Assembly: GCA_040005555.1 (NCBI GenBank)
Contig: JBDTYT010000031.1
Coordinates: 1 to 17,393 of the forward strand
DNA length: 17,393 bases
DNA from: JBDTYT01 sp040005555
GTDB lineage: Bacteria; Actinomycetota; UBA4738; HRBIN12
Reading direction: 5' to 3'
The notes below the pieces were generated by a model that made no database searches, was not told where the DNA came from, and saw only the letters and a program-made list of their open reading frames with translations. A program made the position numbers and the translations under genes. Positions 12,783 through 17,393 of this stretch are shown piece after piece (position 1 is the first letter of the stretch; each line of letters starts with the position of its first letter).

Positions 12783-13459
12783 CAGCGGATCCCCTCGACG
12801 ACGCGACGGACGAAGGGCGCCACGACGGCGGCGAGCTCGGCGCCCACCTCGCGCGCGTCGCGCTTCCTGCCCTTCACGTTGAACGAGTGGTCGCCGCCGT
12901 GGACGGGCACGTCCTCGGCGCGCGCGCCGAGCTTCGCGATCACCGTGCTCAGCAGCTTGGGGATCGCGAACGGATCGCCGGTCCCGTGCAGGAACAACAT
13001 CGGGACCTCGATCCGGTAGAGGTGCTCGTCGCGGATGCGCTCGGGTTTGCCGGGCGGGTGCAGCGGATAACCCAAGAAGACCAGTCCGGCCGCCGGCATG
13101 CCGTCCGCGACGCACATCGAGGCGATCCGGCCGCCGAGCGACTTGCCACCGGCGAGCACGGCCTTCCCATCGGAACGAGCGACCCCGGCGTGGAACGCTC
13201 CGAGCCATGCCTCGCGGAGGACCCGCTCGGGGTCGGGCGAGCGACGGCCCCGCTCGATGTACGGGAAGTTGAATCGCAGCGTCGCTACCCCGTCCTCCGA
13301 GATGGCCCGGCTGAACCCGGCCATGAAGGGGTGATCCATACCGGCCCCCGCCCCGTGGCCGAGCACGAGCGTGGCGAACGGGTCGCGCGGCGCGACCCAC
13401 GCGGTCGACACGGTCCCGGCTGGGAGATCGAGCTGGGCGCGGACCTCGGGCGTCGTCAT
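12782..13459 (-). CDS. Alpha/beta hydrolase of the Tex30/KANL3-like group
   Basis: 225 residues. Oxyanion segment LGHGAGAGMDHPFM (33-46) and nucleophile elbow GGKSLGGR (104-111, Ser107) are followed by Asp162 in HGTGDPF and His191 in GGDHSFNV, giving a complete Ser-Asp-His triad. The GHGAGAGMDHPFM and GGKSLGGR motifs are typical of the group containing Tex30 and KANL3, often annotated dienelactone hydrolase-like or alpha/beta-fold hydrolase. The substrate is unknown. Translation starts at ATG 13459, seven bases after a CAGGAT box and without a Shine-Dalgarno sequence. It is the first gene of a two-gene unit with the zinc-ribbon protein. Confidence 0.92.
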   Translation of the reverse strand: MTTPEVRAQLDLPAGTVSTAWVAPRDPFATLVLGHGAGAGMDHPFMAGFSRAISEDGVATLRFNFPYIERGRRSPDPERVLREAWLGAFHAGVARSDGKAVLAGGKSLGGRIASMCVADGMPAAGLVFLGYPLHPPGKPERIRDEHLYRIEVPMLFLHGTGDPFAIPKLLSTVIAKLGARAEDVPVHGGDHSFNVKGRKRDAREVGAELAAVVAPFVRRVVEGIR

Positions 13460-13462
13460 GCC

Positions 13463-13468
13463 TAGAAT
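13463..13468 (+). promoter_or_regulatory. -10 box of the DUF72 gene (leaderless)
   Basis: TAGAAT, eight bases before the ATG at 13477. It overlaps the opposing CAGGAT box. The DUF72 and hydrolase start codons are separated by only 17 bp. Confidence 0.5.
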
Positions 13469-13472
13469 CCTG
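13467..13472 (-). promoter_or_regulatory. -10 box of the alpha/beta hydrolase gene (leaderless)
   Basis: CAGGAT on the minus strand, seven bases before the ATG at 13459. It shares two bases with the DUF72 -10 box on the other strand, so the two polymerases would compete for the site. Confidence 0.4.
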
Positions 13473-13476
13473 TCAG

Positions 13477-14229
13477 ATGAAGGGGACGCTCTACCTCGGG
13501 ACGTCGGGCTTCGCCTACGACGGGTGGAAGCACGGTGTCTTCTACCCGGAGGGATTGAAGAACCGCGAGATGCTCTCCTACTACGCGAGCCGCTTCCCCT
13601 CGGTGGAGATCAACTACACGTTCCGTCGGTTCCCCTCCGAGAAGTCGATGGAGACCTGGAAGGCCGAGACCCCCGAGTCGTTCCGCTTCACCCTGAAGGC
13701 CAACCAGCGCATCACACACTTCAAGCGACTGAGGGACGCCGATGACGACGTCCGCGCCTTCCTCGAGCGAGCGAGGCTCCTCGGCGATCGGCTCGGGACG
13801 GTGCTGTATCAGTGCCCGCCGACGTTGCAGTACGACAGGGGTCTCATCGAAGCCTTCGTTGGGTACCTGCCCCCGACCCCGCGCGCCGCCATGGAGTTCC
13901 GTCACGCGTCGTGGACCGAGGCTCGCGAGCTGCTGTTCGGCCAGGGCATCGCGTGGTGCGTCGCCGAGACCGACGAGAAGGACCCGGCTCCCGACGATCT
14001 GTCGTGGGAACCGTTCGGATACCTGCGACTGCGCAAGACCGAGTACACCGACGAGGAGCTGAGCGGGTGGGCCTCGCGGATCCTGCCGGCGCTCGAGGCA
14101 GGCAACGATATCTACTGTTACTTCAAACACGAGGACGAGGGCCTCAGCACGATGATGGCCGATCGGCTCCGCGCAGCGCTCGCAGGATCAGGTCTCGAGG
14201 CGGACGCGCAGAGCGCGCTCGAGCCCTGA
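13477..14229 (+). CDS. DUF72 (YecE family) TIM-barrel protein
   Basis: 250 residues, the usual length for DUF72. The N-terminus LYLGTSGFAYDGWKHGVFYPEG and the segment YYASRFPSVEINYTFRRFPS are the family signature; FTLKANQRITHFKRL, ALL-type EFRHASW (LPPTPRAAMEFRHASW) and GYLRLRKTEYTDEEL near the C-terminus are also typical. Function is not established; the fold is predicted to be a TIM barrel with structural likeness to metal-dependent isomerases or nucleases. The last 14 codons and stop overlap the 3' end of glnD on the opposite strand by 42 bp, so the two genes are convergent. Confidence 0.93.
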   Translation: MKGTLYLGTSGFAYDGWKHGVFYPEGLKNREMLSYYASRFPSVEINYTFRRFPSEKSMETWKAETPESFRFTLKANQRITHFKRLRDADDDVRAFLERARLLGDRLGTVLYQCPPTLQYDRGLIEAFVGYLPPTPRAAMEFRHASWTEARELLFGQGIAWCVAETDEKDPAPDDLSWEPFGYLRLRKTEYTDEELSGWASRILPALEAGNDIYCYFKHEDEGLSTMMADRLRAALAGSGLEADAQSALEP

Positions 14230-16668
14230 GATCTGGGCCCCGTCGACGAGCTTGCGGCCAAGCCCGTCGCGGACGTAGAACGCGTCGATCACTCGCACGC
14301 CGTACGTCGCGACCTTCGCGAGATGCACATCGACCTGCAGTTCCGCGAACGTGCGGGTGATGTCGAACAGCAGCCCGATGCGATCTGCTGCCGCGATCTC
14401 GATCACGGTGAAGGCGTCCGACGCGTCATTGTCCACGGCGACTCGGACGGCCACGTCTGACCGCGGTCGGGCATAGTGCGCGCGCTTGTCGGCCACCCGG
14501 CTGTCGATCGAGCCACGCCCCTCGAGCGCCGAGCGCAACGTCGAACGGAAATCGCGCCAGCGCTCCGGTCCTACCTCGGGTTCGAAGAGACCTTCGACCT
14601 CGAAGACGTCGAGCGCCGCGCCGTCCTGCGTGGTGAACGCCTGCGCGGTGAGGATCGACAACCCCGCGAGCGAGAGCGCTCCCGCGATCAGTGACAGCAG
14701 CCCGGGACGGTCCGACGCGACGACGGTGAGCGAGTACGTTCCCGGCCGGGTCCCGGGCCCGGACAACGTGCGCACCTCGAGCGGGCCGATGGGCTCGCGG
14801 GCGAGCGGGATGTGCTCGGCGATGCGCTCGACGGGGAGCGTGACGACGTAGGTCCGAGGCATGCGCGACAGGAACCCGTCGATCTCGCCCTGGTCCTTCG
14901 GAGCGACCACGCCCCTGATCGCCTCCACGCGCTCGGCGAGCCGATCGGCGGCCTCGACGCCGACGTCGCCGCGCTCGAAGGCATGCTGGACCTTCGCAAC
15001 GAGCTCGCGCACGAGCGTTGCGCGCCACGGTGTCCATGCGAGCGGGCCCGTCGCCTGCGCATCGGCGATCGCGAGCAGGTAGAGGGCCGCGAGCCGCTCG
15101 GGCTCCCCGATCCGAGCCGCCACGTCGTGGACGAGATCGTCGTCCTCGAGATCGCGCCGGGTCGCCGTGTCGGAGAGCAGGAGATGCTCCTTCACCATGA
15201 ACAGCGCCAGATCGCGTGTGTGAGGGGGCAACCCCATACCGTCGAGCGCCTCTGCTGCGATCCCGGTGCCGGCCGCGACGTGGTTCCCGTAACCGGTCTT
15301 GCCGATGTCATGCAGCAACGCCCCGAGCAACACCGCGTCCCGCACCGGCCGAACGAGCTCGCTCGCCTCGGCGGCGAGCGGATCGAACGCCTCGTGCGAG
15401 GCATCGAGCAGTTTCGCCATCCCGCCGAAGGCGCGCAGCAGGTGGACGTCGACCGAGTAGCGATGGTACGGGTCACGCTGGGGCCGGCACCGAACCGCCG
15501 CCCACGCCGGCAGATAGCGGGCGAGCAGCCCGATCCGGTCCAGCGTTTCGAGGGCGCGGGCGCCGTCCTCTCCCGATCGCAAGACGTCGAAGAACGCTTC
15601 ACGAACGTCGCCGTCCCAGTCGACGACCTCGGCGATGTCGACGACCTCGACGAGGTCGAGCGTGGCAGCGGGGATGACGCCGCGCTCGGAGGCGACGATC
15701 GCGAACGCTCGCAGCACTCCGGCCGCAGAGGCATCGACCGTGTGCACGGCGTACTCACCCCGCAGATACCGGTCGAACGCAGCGTCGCGGACGTGCTCGA
15801 CCTGCCGTGCGTGCTCGAAGATCGAACGCATGAGACCGTCGACCGCGATGAGCCCGGGCCCGTCCGTGAACCCCATGTCGACCGCCACCTGCGGCTGTTG
15901 GTCGAGCAGCAGTCGATCGGTCGCGCGTGCGGTCTGTAGGTGGAGCGCGCTGCGGGCCCGCAGCAGGAACTCCTCGGCGTCCTCGAGTGCCGCGCGCTCC
16001 GCGGCGCGGAGCAGACCGATCCCGTCGAGCGTCGGGATCCCCGGCGATTCCCCGAGGATGGCCGCGAGCCACCCGAGCGTGTCGACGTCGCGCAGACCGC
16101 CGCCCCCCTCCTTGAGCTCGGGCTCGAGGAGGTAGGACACCGCCCCGTACCGGTCGCGACGAGCCCGCGCCGCGTCCCGAAGCCTCTCCGCGAACGCCCG
16201 CGGATCGGCACGCGCCCATGCGAGCAGCTCCGAGTGCACCGCCTCCCACAGCTGAGCGTCGCCGGCGAGCGGTCGAGCGTCGAGCATCGCGGTGGCCGCG
16301 TCGAGTCGCTCCGCGGCGACCGAGAGACACTCGTCGTGCGTGCGGACGGCGTGACCGACCGTGAGCCCCGCGTTCCACAGCGGATACAGGAAACGCGCAG
16401 CGAGCGTTCCCACGGCCTCGCGCGCGTCGCCCGCATGCAGGATGAGCAGATCGATGTCGGAGGCCGGGGCGAGCCGGCGTCGCCCGTAGCCGCCGAGAGC
16501 AACGAGCGCAACATCCAGCGACGGCTCGGCGGCGAAGAGCTCGAGGAGGCAGGCATCCACGAGCTCGGCCCGTCGGGCGGCGGACCGGCGGCCGTGATGC
16601 CCCGGCGGCGACGCGAGGTCGAGGGCCCGCACCTCCTCCAGCAAGCGGGCGACCGGCTCGGGGATCAC
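14188..16668 (-). CDS. glnD: PII-modifying nucleotidyltransferase GlnD
   Basis: 826 residues from GTG 16668. The enzyme modifies and demodifies PII according to glutamine level; actinobacterial homologues adenylylate GlnK, enterobacterial ones uridylylate. Nucleotidyltransferase motif GGYGRRRLAPASDID (59-73) contains Asp71 and Asp73. ELKEGGGGLRDVDTL (184-198) is also typical. The HD domain has LLHDIGKTGYGNH (451-463), with His453-Asp454. ACT1 covers about 645-690 and ACT2 about 753-800, sensing glutamine. All domains are intact. It starts 4 bp after the glnB stop, inside the same transcript. The frame is open to 16752 but that part overlaps glnB. Confidence 0.95.
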   Translation of the reverse strand: MIPEPVARLLEEVRALDLASPPGHHGRRSAARRAELVDACLLELFAAEPSLDVALVALGGYGRRRLAPASDIDLLILHAGDAREAVGTLAARFLYPLWNAGLTVGHAVRTHDECLSVAAERLDAATAMLDARPLAGDAQLWEAVHSELLAWARADPRAFAERLRDAARARRDRYGAVSYLLEPELKEGGGGLRDVDTLGWLAAILGESPGIPTLDGIGLLRAAERAALEDAEEFLLRARSALHLQTARATDRLLLDQQPQVAVDMGFTDGPGLIAVDGLMRSIFEHARQVEHVRDAAFDRYLRGEYAVHTVDASAAGVLRAFAIVASERGVIPAATLDLVEVVDIAEVVDWDGDVREAFFDVLRSGEDGARALETLDRIGLLARYLPAWAAVRCRPQRDPYHRYSVDVHLLRAFGGMAKLLDASHEAFDPLAAEASELVRPVRDAVLLGALLHDIGKTGYGNHVAAGTGIAAEALDGMGLPPHTRDLALFMVKEHLLLSDTATRRDLEDDDLVHDVAARIGEPERLAALYLLAIADAQATGPLAWTPWRATLVRELVAKVQHAFERGDVGVEAADRLAERVEAIRGVVAPKDQGEIDGFLSRMPRTYVVTLPVERIAEHIPLAREPIGPLEVRTLSGPGTRPGTYSLTVVASDRPGLLSLIAGALSLAGLSILTAQAFTTQDGAALDVFEVEGLFEPEVGPERWRDFRSTLRSALEGRGSIDSRVADKRAHYARPRSDVAVRVAVDNDASDAFTVIEIAAADRIGLLFDITRTFAELQVDVHLAKVATYGVRVIDAFYVRDGLGRKLVDGAQISGLERALRVRLET

Positions 16669-16672
16669 CGGC

Positions 16673-17011
16673 TCAGATGGCGTCGGGACCCATCTCCCCG
16701 GTGCGGATCCGGACGACCTGCTCGGCCGGAACCACCCAGATCTTGCCGTCACCGATCTTGCCCGTACGAGCGCCTTTCACGATCGCGTCCACGACCTGGG
16801 TGACCTGCTCGTCATCGCACAGGACCTCGACCTTCACCTTCGGGACGAAGTCGACCTGATACTCGGCGCCGCGGTAGACCTCCGTGTGGCCGCGCTGGCG
16901 ACCGAAGCCCTCAACCTCGGTGGTCGTGAGGCCGTTCACGCCGGCTTCGCGCAGCGCCTCCTTGACCTCGTCGAGTTTGAACGGCTTCACGATGGCAACC
17001 ACGAGCTTCAC
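16673..17011 (-). CDS. glnB: Nitrogen regulatory protein PII
   Basis: 112 residues from GTG 17011, exact family length. The trimeric signal protein binds ATP/ADP and 2-oxoglutarate and is modified on the T-loop. VYRGAEYQVDFVPKVKVEV (45-63) is the signature 1 region; the modified Tyr is Tyr51 exactly. KIGDGKIWVVP (85-95) is signature 2, and Gly37 and Gly87 positions are conserved. Whether it is GlnB or GlnK cannot be told; actinobacterial forms are usually called glnK or glnB next to amtB. GGGGGAG eight bases upstream is its ribosome site. glnD follows directly. An ammonium transporter gene is not upstream within the window. Confidence 0.96.
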   Translation of the reverse strand: MKLVVAIVKPFKLDEVKEALREAGVNGLTTTEVEGFGRQRGHTEVYRGAEYQVDFVPKVKVEVLCDDEQVTQVVDAIVKGARTGKIGDGKIWVVPAEQVVRIRTGEMGPDAI

Positions 17012-17044
17012 GCGGTGCGCTCCCCCGGGGACTCGGTGACCCGT

Positions 17045-17050
17045 AGCTTA
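17045..17050 (-). promoter_or_regulatory. Possible -10 box of glnB-glnD
   Basis: TAAGCT overlaps the stop codon of the GNAT gene and lies 33 bases before the glnB GTG, allowing a short leader with the GGGGGAG ribosome site (17026-17020). No -35 was recognised, and read-through from the GNAT gene is equally possible. Confidence 0.35.
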
Positions 17051-17393
17051 GCCAGCCAGCGATCGCTCGTACGTGACGTGCTCGCGCCGCACCCGCATAC
17101 CCGCCCGCTCGTACAGGCGCGTGGCACCGGTCGCGTTCGCGGCATCGACGTTCAGGCGGACGCTCGTGAACCCTCGGCCAGCGAGATCTGCGAAAGCGTG
17201 GTGGAGCAGGAAGGTCCCGACGCCTCGTCCGCGCCACGGTTCGAGCACGCCGAGCATCTCGACCCAGCCGGCATCGCTCGTCTCGATTTCCAACACGAAC
17301 CCCACCGCCTGATCGCGCTCGAACGCCAGGGACACCAACTCGGGCTTGAACGTGGGCATGTCGTTGAACTTGATCCACTCCTCGAACGGCGTG
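17048..17393 (-). CDS. GNAT family N-acetyltransferase, N-terminus outside window
   Basis: The C-terminal 114 or so residues are visible; the frame is open to the right edge (TPFEEWIKFND before the first visible ATG at 17359), so the gene starts outside the window. The acetyl-CoA-binding motif A is GVLEPWRGRGVGTFLLHHAF, with the RGRGVG loop. LNVDAANATGATRLYERAGM near the end is the usual motif B region. The acceptor substrate is unknown. It precedes glnB on the same strand by 36 bp. Confidence 0.9.
   Translation of the reverse strand, partial: TPFEEWIKFNDMPTFKPELVSLAFERDQAVGFVLEIETSDAGWVEMLGVLEPWRGRGVGTFLLHHAFADLAGRGFTSVRLNVDAANATGATRLYERAGMRVRREHVTYERSLAG

Noticed and set aside
14812..15939. 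Plus-strand open frame of 375 codons opposite glnD (also 15940-16803).
   Set aside because: Shadow of glnD, whose domains are continuous on the other strand.

Overview
The window looks like an ordinary chromosomal segment of an uncultured actinomycetotal (actinobacterial) lineage. Three things suggest this: very GC-rich DNA with long spurious antisense reading frames, frequent GTG/TTG starts, and families typical of Actinomycetota (UPF0182, a PDZ/Lon-like secreted protease, a DUF2342 zinc metalloprotease, SCP2, and glnB-glnD). I see no insertion sequence, phage gene, CRISPR array or origin. Both window edges cut a feature: an initiator tRNA on the left and a GNAT acetyltransferase on the right.

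Layout, left to right. (1) 1-4074, minus strand: partial tRNA-fMet, a large UPF0182 membrane protein, and a PDZ/S16 Lon-like protease. A small two-helix membrane protein (4142-4600, plus) diverges from the protease. (2) 4627-6919, minus: a tightly overlapped moaE-mreB-DUF1028 operon. (3) 7024-9057, plus: the DUF2342 metalloprotease, then an unrecognised 265-aa protein. (4) 9066-10330: DAHP synthase (minus) behind a roughly 245-bp leader, with divergent upp (plus, 10330-10947). (5) 11000-13459, minus: SCP2-like protein; an overlapping pair of helix-turn-helix protein and histidine phosphatase; an overlapping pair of alpha/beta hydrolase and small zinc-ribbon protein. (6) 13477-14229, plus: DUF72, overlapping tail to tail with glnD. 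(7) 14188-17393, minus: GNAT, glnB (PII) and glnD.

The most striking element is the leader of the DAHP synthase gene. It holds a 17-codon reading frame, MQAFFGDWYVTFGRCPG, with three Phe, one Trp and one Tyr, the end products of the pathway. The last codons contain an 8-base segment that recurs exactly as the 3' arm of a downstream GC-rich hairpin. The sequence therefore supports mutually exclusive antiterminator and terminator pairings, as in classical ribosome-mediated attenuation.

A second theme is leaderless expression. Nearly every transcription-unit start here has a TANNNT-like -10 element six to nine bases before the start codon. This settles several start-codon choices, and the tRNA gene also has its -10 five bases before its mature 5' end. 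SCP2, glnB and DAHP synthase instead have Shine-Dalgarno-type leaders.

Functionally the window is core metabolism and envelope biology: nitrogen signalling (PII and GlnD), entry into aromatic amino acid synthesis, uracil salvage, molybdopterin synthase large subunit, an MreB-like filament protein and secreted or membrane proteases. Several small proteins remain without a known function.
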